Shown here: positions 37,656 through 47,477 of the stretch, piece by piece
How positions within the stretch are numbered: the stretch's first letter is position 1
Layout of the letters: each line of letters opens with the position of its first letter
NCBI GenBank assembly: GCA_049890275.1
Contig: JBMHBT010000016.1
Span: forward strand, 112,267-176,266
Source of the DNA: UBA7374 sp049890275
GTDB taxonomy: Bacteria; Verrucomicrobiota; Verrucomicrobiia; Opitutales; Coraliomargaritaceae
DNA: 64,000 bases
Reading direction: 5' to 3'
The notes under the pieces: generated by a model
What the model was told of the DNA's origin: nothing
Database searches by the model: none
Seen by the model: only the letters and a program-made list of their open reading frames with translations
Translations under genes and position numbers: made by a program

Positions 37656-38264
37656 ATGAAACGACTGAAATGGATCTTACTTAGCCTCGCAACAACTGCA
37701 CTGGCAACAGCAAACCCTTATGCCAAATTTTCATTTGGTTATCTAGAGCCCCTATCTGAAGGAAGTTCAGAAGAAGATTTTGAAAATACTTGGATTCCCT
37801 CTATTGAATTCGGGGTAACTCTGGAAGAAAGCCCAGAATGGAGCGTCGGATTCGAATACTCCTACTATTATACAGACTATTCTGACAGCGATACTTTATC
37901 AGCCTATGATCCTGACCTTCAGGGAACCTATAGCTTAAAAGAAGAAATCGAAGTTCATCGTTTCATATTCGTGTTGAATTATGAACATGAGATTGATGAT
38001 CAGTTTACCTTCTTATTGTCTGGTGGCCTCGGTATCTCCATGGTCGAACAAACAGGTGCCATTACCTCTCCTGTTATAAACGTATCCGAAAGCGACGACG
38101 ATACATCCTTAGCCTATCAACTTGGTGTCGGTCTTGGATACGATGTCAACGAATCGATCCAACTATCCGGTAGGGCACGCTACTTAGGCGCAGATGAATT
38201 ACCCATGGGCGGTGACAATCTAACCTCTCTGGTTTTTGACTTATCAGCCAAATTTACCTTCTAA
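37656..38264 (+). CDS. Outer-membrane beta-barrel protein (opacity/OmpW-like size)
   Basis: From the ATG at 37656 the product is 202 residues with a signal peptide (KWILLSLATTALATANP). Alternating beta strands rich in Y/F/S/D follow, ending DLSAKFTF with a terminal Phe. Eight strands are plausible. It has no enzymatic motif. An earlier TTG at 37626 adds 10 charged residues before the signal peptide and is less likely. It stands alone between the rplY operon and the galactan locus. Confidence 0.75.
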   Translation: MKRLKWILLSLATTALATANPYAKFSFGYLEPLSEGSSEEDFENTWIPSIEFGVTLEESPEWSVGFEYSYYYTDYSDSDTLSAYDPDLQGTYSLKEEIEVHRFIFVLNYEHEIDDQFTFLLSGGLGISMVEQTGAITSPVINVSESDDDTSLAYQLGVGLGYDVNESIQLSGRARYLGADELPMGGDNLTSLVFDLSAKFTF

Positions 38265-38285
38265 AGAGTACAATAATAGTGCGGC

Positions 38286-38316
38286 GGGCGAAGTTTCCAA
38301 GCCAGGTACTTCGTCC
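38286..38316 (+). repeat. Hairpin after the barrel gene
   Basis: GGGCGAAGT pairs with ACTTCGTCC (9 bp including one G-T) around a 13-nt loop, 22 bp after the stop at 38264. No T-run follows, so it is at best a weak or factor-assisted terminator. The rest of 38317-38461 shows no gene or clear signal. Confidence 0.3.
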
Positions 38317-38461
38317 GTTGACTACCGCCTCACACAATAGGCCAAAGAAGCGAAAGCTTTCTGGAAACTCTATGCCCGCAGACAAACGCCTCTATACAGA
38401 CCGCTCCTCGACCACCGGCAAATACTCCCCTCGCCAGAAAAGCGCCTTGGCAGCAAATCCC

Positions 38462-39349
38462 TCACCGTAAATACATCCAGTACTCGACCCGACTGAGGTA
38501 ACGCAAGGATTCACCGATTTCTTGGACCTTATCTTGGGTCGATTGCTTGCCAAAATACTCGATTGTCAGTGGACCGGTAAAATTTTGCCGCTTCAACTCG
38601 CGTAGAATACCAGCTATATTACTGTCTCCAGTTCCAAATGGTACAAACTTAGCTGCGGCTAGATCCTTTAGTTGCACTTCAACAATTCGGCCTTCGAACT
38701 CGCGTAACTTCTCGATACACTCCAAAGGATTCAATCCGGAATAAATCCAATTCCCCGTGTCTGCACTGATGCCCATGTAGTCACTTAGATCCCGCAAGTG
38801 GTGTAAAACAATGTCCGGGTGCCAATACTTGGTCGGTATCGCATGATTGTGCAGGCCTACTCGAATACCGTATTCTTGGGCCAGCGCATCAACCATTGAT
38901 AACTCATCGTATTCCGGTTCGCTGATAAGCGCCTCGATACCCATCTCTTTGGCAAATTCAAAGAGCTCTCGCCACTCATCCGGGTTTCTGCCTTGGGCCA
39001 CTCCGTAATGGCGAATGGCGATCCCCTTTTCCTTCGCAATACGCTTCATGCAATCCTTTGCCTCCTGGCTCATGCTGGAAAAATCTGTCTTCACATCAAA
39101 ACCCGCTCCCAAAATCTGGCCTCGATAGGCTTCAATTGCATTGATTCCGAGTTCATTCAACACGTCCAACGTCTTGCTAAAAGTCAGTTGGTTGAAGGTG
39201 ACTCCCTGACAAATAACAGACATCTGCCGGGACTCCTGCTCCTTATTATCCTTCGCAAAAACAGATACCGGCTCTGTCGAAGCAACGACCGGTGCACTCG
39301 CTACAATGAGTAGACATAGAAATAAAATCGAGGAAACTGCATCTCTCAT
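38462..39349 (-). CDS. Secreted TIM-barrel sugar isomerase/epimerase-like protein
   Basis: The 295-residue protein has a signal peptide (SSILFLCLLIVASAPVVA) and an AP endonuclease 2/xylose-isomerase-like barrel. Metal-site residues fit the family: E in LISEPEYDEL, H in VGLHNHAIP, D in SADTGNW and E in LTIEYFGK. Exported relatives occur beside Gfo/Idh and DUF1080 proteins, and some act on 3-keto sugars by elimination or epimerisation. It is the last gene of the minus-strand galactan operon, 18 bp after the first GH86 gene. Its specific reaction is inferred from context only. Confidence 0.8.
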   Translation of the reverse strand: MRDAVSSILFLCLLIVASAPVVASTEPVSVFAKDNKEQESRQMSVICQGVTFNQLTFSKTLDVLNELGINAIEAYRGQILGAGFDVKTDFSSMSQEAKDCMKRIAKEKGIAIRHYGVAQGRNPDEWRELFEFAKEMGIEALISEPEYDELSMVDALAQEYGIRVGLHNHAIPTKYWHPDIVLHHLRDLSDYMGISADTGNWIYSGLNPLECIEKLREFEGRIVEVQLKDLAAAKFVPFGTGDSNIAGILRELKRQNFTGPLTIEYFGKQSTQDKVQEIGESLRYLSRVEYWMYLR

Positions 39350-39367
39350 GTCGAGTGCCTCCTATTG

Positions 39368-41293
39368 TTATTGCTGCACAAAATACCGCATCGTCACACT
39401 ACTCACCCGTCCGCCGGAATCCGGGAACTCAATTGAAATAGTATTATTCAATTGAATCAACGCCTCCGGCACAGGAATTTCTAATAGTCCAAAGAAAGCT
39501 GGACGCCTCGCTTGCTCACTACCACGCAAATTCTGCGGAACTTCCAGAAGCTCACCATTAAAGCGAACTACCGGCTTTCGTGAAAGTTCCTGCTCGCGAC
39601 CGAATCCAATACGCAGTACCGCTTTCGCCTCCGTACATTCCTTTATCTCATTGATTGAAAACGAAATGGCCTCACCCGAATGGATGGCCTGATTATAGTC
39701 GGATGCATAATACTTCGTTTCCTCATAGCGCTGATTCACGAGAATTGGATCCGCAAAACGATATGCGAGGATTGCTGTGGCCTCTGCTCCCAGAGTGAAG
39801 TGCCGCGGTGCATCCGACTGTTCCTCCTCTGCCAAAACGGGAGTATCATCCTGTAAATACAAATGCTTCACTTTGACCGCTTCGACTTCGTTTTGCTGAG
39901 TGTTCAAAACCTCCAATTCAACTGTTTCAGAAACCGTGCTTAGATTACTCAGTATTAAGTAAGCCTGATTCCCATCGACATAACAGTCCATCATCACATC
40001 CGGATTACTGCTTTCCGTCCATACCCGAGACCCGTTCACATCCGACCACAACTCATAAAATTTAATCTGCTCGGTAAAGACCCAGTCTTCACTCGTCTGT
40101 CCGGGTACCTCATTCGCCTGACGCAGCAAACGCCAACTGTAAGGAATACCATCTTTTGTACCCCACTCTGCCTTCCCGACAATGAACGGTATCGATTTCA
40201 TAATACGGTCCGGACGGTCCATAAATGAAAGCATGAGCGGGCTGAATGCCTTCATAAACTGCCAGTCCCGCAGCGGAGACCAAGGACCACGCTCCAAACC
40301 ATGATCCCGTCCACCATACTCGGAGATAACAAAAGGCATCACCTCACCCAAACGCAGCTGGCAGTATTGCTCGATCAAATCCAAAGTCGCTTCAACCCGA
40401 CCACCTTTGTAGTAGTCTTTTCCATAAGAGCCCCGGTTATTGAAGTCGTAAAAGTGGATGGAGAGAAAATCCATATAATCACCGCTCATATCAATGAATA
40501 GCTTCATTCTCTCATCCCAACGGGCAAAATCCCGTTCCTCAAAAATAGGAAATGCCATCGTGTAGCCACCGAGCAGAGTCGTTTGATTGATGCGCCGGAT
40601 CGCCTTTGCCGCTTCATTATGAAATTGAAAAATATCCTTCGGAGTAAAGATAGATCCTCTATTACCATCAATAAGCTCATAGAGCGGCTCATTTAAAATC
40701 TCCAAATACTTGGGTCGAGAAGGACCTTTTGCCGAAGGCTCACCCGCATCACGGTAGAACTCATTGAGGAAATGTCCCATAAACTCACCTGCGGCATCAA
40801 CGCCATCCAAAGGCCAGCCCAATTTACCCGTACCTTTGGGATTCGCCTCCGCAGGCCAGAAAGTCCGCACCTGCCCCCCGATCATGACGTCATTCTTTGT
40901 ATCCATTCCATGGCGATAGGCATACTCCTGACCATAAAACGTTTCCCGGTAGTACTGACCCAACGACTGCATGTGCACCGGGTCGGCATAACCCGAACGA
41001 GCGGGATCTTCGCCCGCCTTTTCTGCGTATAAAATCATAATGCCGTTGTCCCGGCCAAAATGAACATCCAAATCATTGATCAGGTAATCCAGCTTCTCTT
41101 CCTCTCCCTCCCAATCGGATTCAGTCAATGACGAATGGACTGTTATATATTTCTGGCGATCAAACTGCGAGAGCCCGCCGACCCGATGCTCCACGTTTAA
41201 CTGAACCGAACTCTTGGTTTCGGCATTAGTGACAGAGGCTAGGAATAGCGCGGCGAAGGCAACAAGGGCAGGAGGACTGAATTTAGGTATCAT
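39368..41293 (-). CDS. GH86 beta-agarase/beta-porphyranase (copy 1)
   Basis: The 641-residue secreted protein has a signal peptide (FSPPALVAFAALFLASVTNA). The clan GH-A barrel features typical of GH86 are FGRDNG, MIGGQ, LEILNEP and FVISEYGG, which put the acid/base at E202 and the nucleophile at E325. A beta-sandwich follows from about 400 to the end. GH86 enzymes cut beta-1,4 bonds in agarose or porphyran. It is a tandem paralogue of the next gene with the same catalytic residue numbering. No carbohydrate-binding module or sorting tail is obvious. Confidence 0.88.
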   Translation of the reverse strand: MIPKFSPPALVAFAALFLASVTNAETKSSVQLNVEHRVGGLSQFDRQKYITVHSSLTESDWEGEEEKLDYLINDLDVHFGRDNGIMILYAEKAGEDPARSGYADPVHMQSLGQYYRETFYGQEYAYRHGMDTKNDVMIGGQVRTFWPAEANPKGTGKLGWPLDGVDAAGEFMGHFLNEFYRDAGEPSAKGPSRPKYLEILNEPLYELIDGNRGSIFTPKDIFQFHNEAAKAIRRINQTTLLGGYTMAFPIFEERDFARWDERMKLFIDMSGDYMDFLSIHFYDFNNRGSYGKDYYKGGRVEATLDLIEQYCQLRLGEVMPFVISEYGGRDHGLERGPWSPLRDWQFMKAFSPLMLSFMDRPDRIMKSIPFIVGKAEWGTKDGIPYSWRLLRQANEVPGQTSEDWVFTEQIKFYELWSDVNGSRVWTESSNPDVMMDCYVDGNQAYLILSNLSTVSETVELEVLNTQQNEVEAVKVKHLYLQDDTPVLAEEEQSDAPRHFTLGAEATAILAYRFADPILVNQRYEETKYYASDYNQAIHSGEAISFSINEIKECTEAKAVLRIGFGREQELSRKPVVRFNGELLEVPQNLRGSEQARRPAFFGLLEIPVPEALIQLNNTISIEFPDSGGRVSSVTMRYFVQQ

Positions 41294-41327
41294 CTGGATA
41301 AAAAATGTAAGGGGATTTGGATGCGAC

Positions 41328-43253
41328 TCAATCGTAGGAAAAGTATTTCAGCGTGACACTACTGACACGACCTCCGGAGTCAGGGAACTCGACAGAAATC
41401 GTGTTCTTTACTTCGACTTGATCGTACGGCACAGGAATCTCCAGAAGGCCGAAAAAGCTTGGGCGAGTCGCTTGTTCACTTCCGCTGAAGTTTTCCGGAA
41501 CGTCTAAAACCCGACCATTTAAGTGTACCACAGGCCGACGGACATGCTCTGGGTCGCGACCGAAACCAATCCGAAGAATCGCCTTTCCGGAAGTTCCGGT
41601 TTCGACCTCATTGATCACAAAGCCAAGCGGAGAGCCGCCCTCAATCGGCTTGTTGCACTCCGTAGCGTAGTACTTAACCTCCTCGACAGTATGATCAATC
41701 GATATCGGCTGCTTAAATGTGTACTGTAGAATCGCACTCGCTTCCGGTTTCAACCGAAACGAGTCCATAGCTCCCTTCACCTTCTTTACGTTGAGCAAAG
41801 GCCCATCCGATATTCGATAGAGATGCTTCACCTCAACCGACTCCACTTCAGTTTCCAGTGTATCTAAAAAATGAAGGGAAACCGTCTCCTCAACGCGACT
41901 CAAATTACTCAAGATAACAGAAGCGTTTGCGCCATCAACGTAGCACTTCATCAGTACATCCGGATTGTTCGTTTCAGACTCAACACGAGTGCCACGCACA
42001 TCGGACCACAACTCATAAAAAAGAACCAGGTCGGTAAAAATCCAGTCTTCCCCAATCTGCCCCGGACGTTCCTTACTCTGGTGCAGCAAACGGCGATTGT
42101 AAGGAACACCATCGCGCCGACCCCACTCTGCCTTGGTCGTAATAAACGGAATCGACTTTAAAATTAAATGCGGGCGATCCAAATAGCTCATCAGCAAGGG
42201 TGTCGCTGCCTTTAGAAAATGCCAGTCACGCAGAGCCGTCCATGCTCGGTTCTCCAGTTTATGATCACGACCGCCATATTCCGAAACAACAAAGGGCTTC
42301 ACTTCACCCAAGCGAATTTGGCTGTATTGCTCCATCAGGTCAAAAGTCGCCTCTAAACGAGATCCTTTGTAATCATCGCGTCCTCGATCACCGCGATTAT
42401 TAAAATCGTAAAAATGAACCGAATAGAAATCCATATGCTCTCCACTCAGATCGATGAAGAGCTTCATTCGTTCCTCCCAACGGGCAAAATCACGCTCTTC
42501 AAAGATCGGAAATGCCGCGGTATACCCACCAATCAATACATCCTTATCGAACCGGCGAATCGCTTTAGCTGCATCATTATGAAATTGAAAAAGACTCTCG
42601 GCAGTCTCCCCACTCCCTCGTTTTCCGTCAATGAAGTGGTAAATGGGTTCATTCAATATCTCCACTAATTTCGGGCGAGACTGCCCCGCCTTCGGCGACT
42701 CGCCGTCCTCCCGATAAAACTCCTTCAAAAACCGCCCCATATATTCACCAATTGCATCCGCACCACCGAGATCCCAATCCGTCTTCTCATCGCCCACATT
42801 GGGTAAAAAGGCATGCGGCTGTCCGCCGATCATTATATCATTCTTCCCGTCATACGAATGGCGCCAGGCATGATGCGTTCCGTAAATGATCTTCCGGTGC
42901 AATTGACCCGCTACCTTTAAGAAGTGCGGATCTACATAACCCGGACGTTCCGGATCCTCACTGGCCTGCCGCAGGTATTCAATCATCGTTCCATTGTCGC
43001 GGCCAAAGGAGACATCCAAATCCGTTACTAAATAGTCAAGGAGCGCATCTTCCCCCACCCAATCCGGTTCGATTAAATGTGTGTGCGCATTGATATGCTT
43101 CGATCGCTCAAATGCAGAGACACCACCGACTGAATGCCGAATATTCAAATGCACTTCCGCTTCAGTCCTCCCGTCTGTCTTGTTAGAAGGAAAAGACAGG
43201 GATAGCGCAAGCAGAGGAACTAAGGATAACTCTTTTTTGAATAACAGATTCAT
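41328..43253 (-). CDS. GH86 beta-agarase/beta-porphyranase (copy 2)
   Basis: Counting from the ATG at 43253, the product is 641 residues, the same length as copy 1, with a short hydrophobic leader (LSLVPLLALSLSF). A longer frame to 43322 runs into the symporter gene. Catalytic motifs are EILNEP (E202) and VVSEYGG (E325), at the same positions as in copy 1. Both copies share FPIFEERDFARW, SRPK and the C-terminal SGGRVSSVT. Divergent surface loops suggest the pair cuts different parts of a mixed agar/porphyran chain, which is inference. Confidence 0.88.
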   Translation of the reverse strand: MNLLFKKELSLVPLLALSLSFPSNKTDGRTEAEVHLNIRHSVGGVSAFERSKHINAHTHLIEPDWVGEDALLDYLVTDLDVSFGRDNGTMIEYLRQASEDPERPGYVDPHFLKVAGQLHRKIIYGTHHAWRHSYDGKNDIMIGGQPHAFLPNVGDEKTDWDLGGADAIGEYMGRFLKEFYREDGESPKAGQSRPKLVEILNEPIYHFIDGKRGSGETAESLFQFHNDAAKAIRRFDKDVLIGGYTAAFPIFEERDFARWEERMKLFIDLSGEHMDFYSVHFYDFNNRGDRGRDDYKGSRLEATFDLMEQYSQIRLGEVKPFVVSEYGGRDHKLENRAWTALRDWHFLKAATPLLMSYLDRPHLILKSIPFITTKAEWGRRDGVPYNRRLLHQSKERPGQIGEDWIFTDLVLFYELWSDVRGTRVESETNNPDVLMKCYVDGANASVILSNLSRVEETVSLHFLDTLETEVESVEVKHLYRISDGPLLNVKKVKGAMDSFRLKPEASAILQYTFKQPISIDHTVEEVKYYATECNKPIEGGSPLGFVINEVETGTSGKAILRIGFGRDPEHVRRPVVHLNGRVLDVPENFSGSEQATRPSFFGLLEIPVPYDQVEVKNTISVEFPDSGGRVSSVTLKYFSYD

Positions 43254-43269
43254 CGTACCGACACTCGGT

Positions 43270-44979
43270 TTAATTTGTAGAAGGATCCGCCACTGCACGC
43301 CCTCGACGAGCTTCCAGTTCATTGCGGATTTCCAACATCTTCTTCTGCGATAATTGATAGAACTGCATCAGGATGATCGCAAGAACCAGCGCAATGCCCT
43401 TCGGCAGGACATAATACAAGCGCATACGATCCATCATACCCGCCTCCTGCTTATCCATAATCGCTTGCTGCTCCATTTGATTCTGAAGAAGTTGTACCGT
43501 GATCTCCGGTGTATCCCCTTCGTAAAACATCGCATCCGTCACGCGCATCTCCAAACTCCGCTCTGAATCGTCTCCCGGGATTGCCTTCACCATACGGACG
43601 AAGACATTATCTTTCGCTTTTTTAGCCGCACGTTCCTCCTCGGAGAGAGCAGCATACTGCGCTTGCGCCTGTTCTTCAATCTGAACCAGTCGGGCTTCAT
43701 CCCGGATCTCATTGTCGAAACCGACAGCAAACTGTATAATGAAACCACTCAACAAAGCAGCCATCGTCATCGTCGACTTTGTAAACCAATTAGTAATAGC
43801 CGAGATAATGCCCTCGCGCCGTTTTCCGTTCTTATACTCGTCCCAATCACAGACATCCGCGCGCATGGATATTATTAATATCCAAAAGCCAACCTCCCCG
43901 ACCGCCTGCAATGGCTTCATCAGCAACATAAACAACGGGCGACCCGGAAGAATCGTAAAATACAGCCCAATTACAGCCAGCAGCATGGCAATCATGCAGG
44001 CAGTCATCAGATGGTGTTTGTCGTAGCGGTCTGTTAGACGCTTTATAAAATAAGCTGCCATGAGCGAGAATACGATACGAAGCGTTCCATCAATACCGCC
44101 CAAGACGGCACCGGCAAAGCGGTTACCATCGAAAATGTAATAGACATTAACGTAATAGCCCAGCACCCCCGCTGACATAATCGCCAGTAGATAAGTACAG
44201 ATAATGCCCACAACAATCATCAACTGGCTATTTTTCAAGACGGTGAGCAGTCCCTCCTTGAAGGAAGTTTTTTCGTTTTTCTGCTCTTTCTGCGCGATCT
44301 CCCGGTAGCGCTCCTGGCAGAAAATCCCCGGCAGCACTCCGGCGCCAATAATGACCACCGCAATCATCATACTGACCACTCGAATGCCATTGACCTCACC
44401 GCCAACCCAAGGCTGCAAGGCAAACCAAGTAGCGAGAGGGAATGCCCAGTTCAGCGGAAAATAGAAAAACTGTTTTACATAGGTACGGACGACAAAAATG
44501 TGCGTACGCTCCTTGTAGTCCGCGGTCAATTCTGTCCCCAACGATTCATAGGGCACCGAAAAGATAGAATAAAACGAGTAAAATAAAAGCAGTGATACGA
44601 CCAGATAAGCCACAATCACATTCTGATTCCAATCCGGAGACGCCATCCAGATAAGCGGAAAGAACAAACCCGTCAGCAGCGCACCGACGATAATGAAGGG
44701 CTTCCTTCGCCCAAACTTGGATCTCCACTTGTCTGAAATCGAACCGACCAGAGGATCGGTAAATGCATCCCATATCCGCGCCAGTGCCAAAGCCCCTGTA
44801 ACGATGGTTGCCGGCACCTTGAGAAAATCGTTAAAGAACGGCAGAAAGAACATGTAAGCAATTGTTACGTTCGCATAGTGATCGGAGACAACACCCATCC
44901 CGTAAGCCATCTTCTGCCAAATCGGCACACGGTCTTCTGCTTGAATGGAGCCTCCGTTGGGTTCTTTCTGATTCTTCAT
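43270..44979 (-). CDS. Sugar:cation symporter, GPH/MelB family
   Basis: From the ATG at 44979 the product is about 569 residues with 12 membrane segments. GPH markers are KMAYGMGVVSDH near the start, RIWDAFTDPLVGSISDKWRSKFGRRKPF, and FYVNVYYIF-like helices. The family uses Na+ or H+ to import glycosides. Between helices 11 and 12 there is an unusually long acidic, Gln-rich loop of about 110 residues (EEQAQAQYAALSEEERAAKK onwards). It probably imports neutral galacto-oligosaccharides for the cytosolic GH2 enzyme. Confidence 0.87.
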   Translation of the reverse strand: MKNQKEPNGGSIQAEDRVPIWQKMAYGMGVVSDHYANVTIAYMFFLPFFNDFLKVPATIVTGALALARIWDAFTDPLVGSISDKWRSKFGRRKPFIIVGALLTGLFFPLIWMASPDWNQNVIVAYLVVSLLLFYSFYSIFSVPYESLGTELTADYKERTHIFVVRTYVKQFFYFPLNWAFPLATWFALQPWVGGEVNGIRVVSMMIAVVIIGAGVLPGIFCQERYREIAQKEQKNEKTSFKEGLLTVLKNSQLMIVVGIICTYLLAIMSAGVLGYYVNVYYIFDGNRFAGAVLGGIDGTLRIVFSLMAAYFIKRLTDRYDKHHLMTACMIAMLLAVIGLYFTILPGRPLFMLLMKPLQAVGEVGFWILIISMRADVCDWDEYKNGKRREGIISAITNWFTKSTMTMAALLSGFIIQFAVGFDNEIRDEARLVQIEEQAQAQYAALSEEERAAKKAKDNVFVRMVKAIPGDDSERSLEMRVTDAMFYEGDTPEITVQLLQNQMEQQAIMDKQEAGMMDRMRLYYVLPKGIALVLAIILMQFYQLSQKKMLEIRNELEARRGRAVADPSTN

Positions 44980-45014
44980 AAATCGTAGCAATGTGACTAT
45001 CCTCAACAGGCTGG

Positions 45015-47393
45015 TTACTCTTCGACAGCATCCACATCCATGCACGCCTTTATAGCGGTATTTTCAACCTGCACAGTCACTTGAACCGCGCCCTCTACAA
45101 CTAGTAAACAGCGCCCCTGAGCAGTCACTGCACTCTCCGCCTGAAAGGATTGCGTACTAAAACAGTTCCCATTGTCGACCCCGAGCAAGCGGCCCGGACC
45201 ATCCAGTTCAAAAACAAGCGTACGCTCCACATACTTGACCGGAATACCCGAAGCGTCGACCAACTGCGCAACCACATGGCAACCATCCACCTCCAGTTCA
45301 ATCGCTGCCGGTTCACCGGCAGTCTCCAGACAATCAGACACACCCACGGCACGCGCCTCTAGTTGCCCCCCCTCAAATGGAACTGCCCATTTTAAAATTC
45401 GGTCCTCAAAATCTGCCAGCTTCCGTACACCCAAAGAACGATCATTCAGAAAAAGCTCCACCGCCTCGCAATTTGTGTACACTTCCACTGCAATCAATTC
45501 ACCCGCACCGTAATTCCAATGCCTGTTCACATCGTGCCAGAACCACGTCTTTGTCTTCCATGCTTCAGCGTCCTCTTCACCAATAAAACCGCTTGCTTCA
45601 TCATAGATATAAGGCGACTTCTCTACAACTTGCGTCGTTAGGTGCACATGAGGAGTCGGATCCCAGAGGGTCTTCATCATATGGTAGGAGCCCTTCTCAA
45701 ACCCCGCACTATCCAGCAAACCGGATCGCTTCGAACGCCGCGGCCAGCAGGAGGCCGACTCCCCCAAATAATCAATCCCAATCCAGAGAAAGGTACCCGA
45801 GACAAAGGGTCGCTCCATGATCGCTTTCCATTCATGCCACTGCCCCAGATTCTCCGTACCCATCAACGGTAAATCCGGATAGTTTTCATGACCATAATCA
45901 TACAGCACGCGGCGATAGCTGAAGCCAATAATATCCAGAGCATCCGCTAAACCAGAACGATAACTAGCCGAAGGCAGGATACAGTTGGCAATCACCGGTC
46001 GAGTTGTGTCCATCTCTTTCGTCCAGCCGGACAGCTTTTGCGCCGTCTCACCAATATCATACTCACCGCGCGGCAATGTTGCCAACGCGTGATCAATCTC
46101 CTCAATGGAATTCGGCGGAGTATTCCAGAAATAATTGCCCGTTGCCTTCATCCCGAAATAACCCGTCGCCTCCGCATTGCGCGGATAGGTCCACTCGATC
46201 TCATTCCCAATACTCCACTGAAAGATAGAAGGATGGTTACGATGCGCACGCATCACGTCCTTCAAGTCGCGTTCCGCCCACTCCTGAAAATGCTCTGTAT
46301 AGCCACGAGTGATGTAGTCATCATGTCGCTCATTCTGATTCAAGCGCTTATCCTTCGGATTGTCCCACTCATCAAAAAATTCATCCTGCACGAGAAAGCC
46401 CATCTCGTCACACAAATCAATAAATTCATCCGAACCCGGATTATGCGAAATGCGGATCGCATTCGCACCCCCTTTTCTGAGAATCTCTAAACGCCGGCGC
46501 CACACATCCTTTGGCACCGCCGCACCCACACAACCACCGTCATGATGTAGGCAGACACCCTGAATCTTTCGATTCCTCCCATTCAGAAAAAAGCCTTCAT
46601 TGACATCAAAACGAAAAGTACGAATGCCGAATACCGTCCTGTATTCATCCACCACTTCGCCATCCTTCATCAGTGTTGTTACAGCCTGATACAAATGGGG
46701 CGCATCCACATCCCATAACTGCGGAGCACGCACCTCCAGTGTTTGCCGTGTATCGGCACAAGCCTCCACCGTACCTTCAGCAACAGCATTCCCCGAAGGA
46801 TCCATAACAACCGTCTTCAATTCCGCACCAACCGGATTCCGCACCTCCATCTCGATCTGCACCATGGCCGCATCCGCAGTTACCTCCGGAGTCGTAATAA
46901 AAGTACCCCAAATCGGTATGTGTGTCTTACTCGCCCCCACCAATTCTACATTCCGGTAAATACCCGATCCCGTATACCAGCGACTATCGCAGTAACGGGA
47001 ATGATCCACCCGCACTGCTATGAGATTTTCCCCGTCTACCACCTGCTCCGAAATATCGAAATAAAACGGCGCATATCCGTAGGGACGCTCACCAACCTTC
47101 ACCCCGTTGACAAAAACTTCTGCATTGTTGTACACCCCGTCAAAATGCAGATACGTCACATCCGTACCCAAAGAAACAAAGGTCTTTCGGTACCAGCCCA
47201 CTCCACCCGGCAACCAGCCGGTAGCCCCGTCAAAATCCTCACTGAAGGACGATTCCACACTCCAGTCATGCGGCACCTGTACCGTCCGCCAGACCATCCG
47301 CGCATCCGACTCATCCAAGACGACTTTCTCTGCCCCGAGCAAACCCGTATTGTGGAAATTCCATTCCCCACAAAGTGACAGTGTCTTTCTCAT
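45015..47393 (-). CDS. GH2 beta-galactosidase family glycoside hydrolase
   Basis: From the ATG at 47393 the product is 792 residues. It has an N-terminal sugar-binding domain (about 10-150, WRTVQVPHDW), an Ig-like domain, and a TIM barrel with acid/base E398 (SIGNEIEW) and nucleophile E514 (MGTENLGQW). C-terminal beta domains follow. No signal peptide is seen, so it should act in the cytosol on imported oligosaccharides. Related GH2 enzymes remove terminal beta-galactose from agar- or porphyran-derived oligosaccharides. It is 35 bp upstream of the symporter gene. Confidence 0.88.
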   Translation of the reverse strand: MRKTLSLCGEWNFHNTGLLGAEKVVLDESDARMVWRTVQVPHDWSVESSFSEDFDGATGWLPGGVGWYRKTFVSLGTDVTYLHFDGVYNNAEVFVNGVKVGERPYGYAPFYFDISEQVVDGENLIAVRVDHSRYCDSRWYTGSGIYRNVELVGASKTHIPIWGTFITTPEVTADAAMVQIEMEVRNPVGAELKTVVMDPSGNAVAEGTVEACADTRQTLEVRAPQLWDVDAPHLYQAVTTLMKDGEVVDEYRTVFGIRTFRFDVNEGFFLNGRNRKIQGVCLHHDGGCVGAAVPKDVWRRRLEILRKGGANAIRISHNPGSDEFIDLCDEMGFLVQDEFFDEWDNPKDKRLNQNERHDDYITRGYTEHFQEWAERDLKDVMRAHRNHPSIFQWSIGNEIEWTYPRNAEATGYFGMKATGNYFWNTPPNSIEEIDHALATLPRGEYDIGETAQKLSGWTKEMDTTRPVIANCILPSASYRSGLADALDIIGFSYRRVLYDYGHENYPDLPLMGTENLGQWHEWKAIMERPFVSGTFLWIGIDYLGESASCWPRRSKRSGLLDSAGFEKGSYHMMKTLWDPTPHVHLTTQVVEKSPYIYDEASGFIGEEDAEAWKTKTWFWHDVNRHWNYGAGELIAVEVYTNCEAVELFLNDRSLGVRKLADFEDRILKWAVPFEGGQLEARAVGVSDCLETAGEPAAIELEVDGCHVVAQLVDASGIPVKYVERTLVFELDGPGRLLGVDNGNCFSTQSFQAESAVTAQGRCLLVVEGAVQVTVQVENTAIKACMDVDAVEE

Positions 47394-47477
47394 ATTCTCA
47401 TAATGATGATCTAAAACCAAACAGCGCTGCCAACAATGCACAGTTCGCTAGGAGGGAACATCACTTTTTACAAACAC

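Noticed and set aside
46743..47378. 211-codon plus-strand frame
   Set aside because: It is a shadow of the GH2 gene with R/H/P-rich composition and no recognisable fold.
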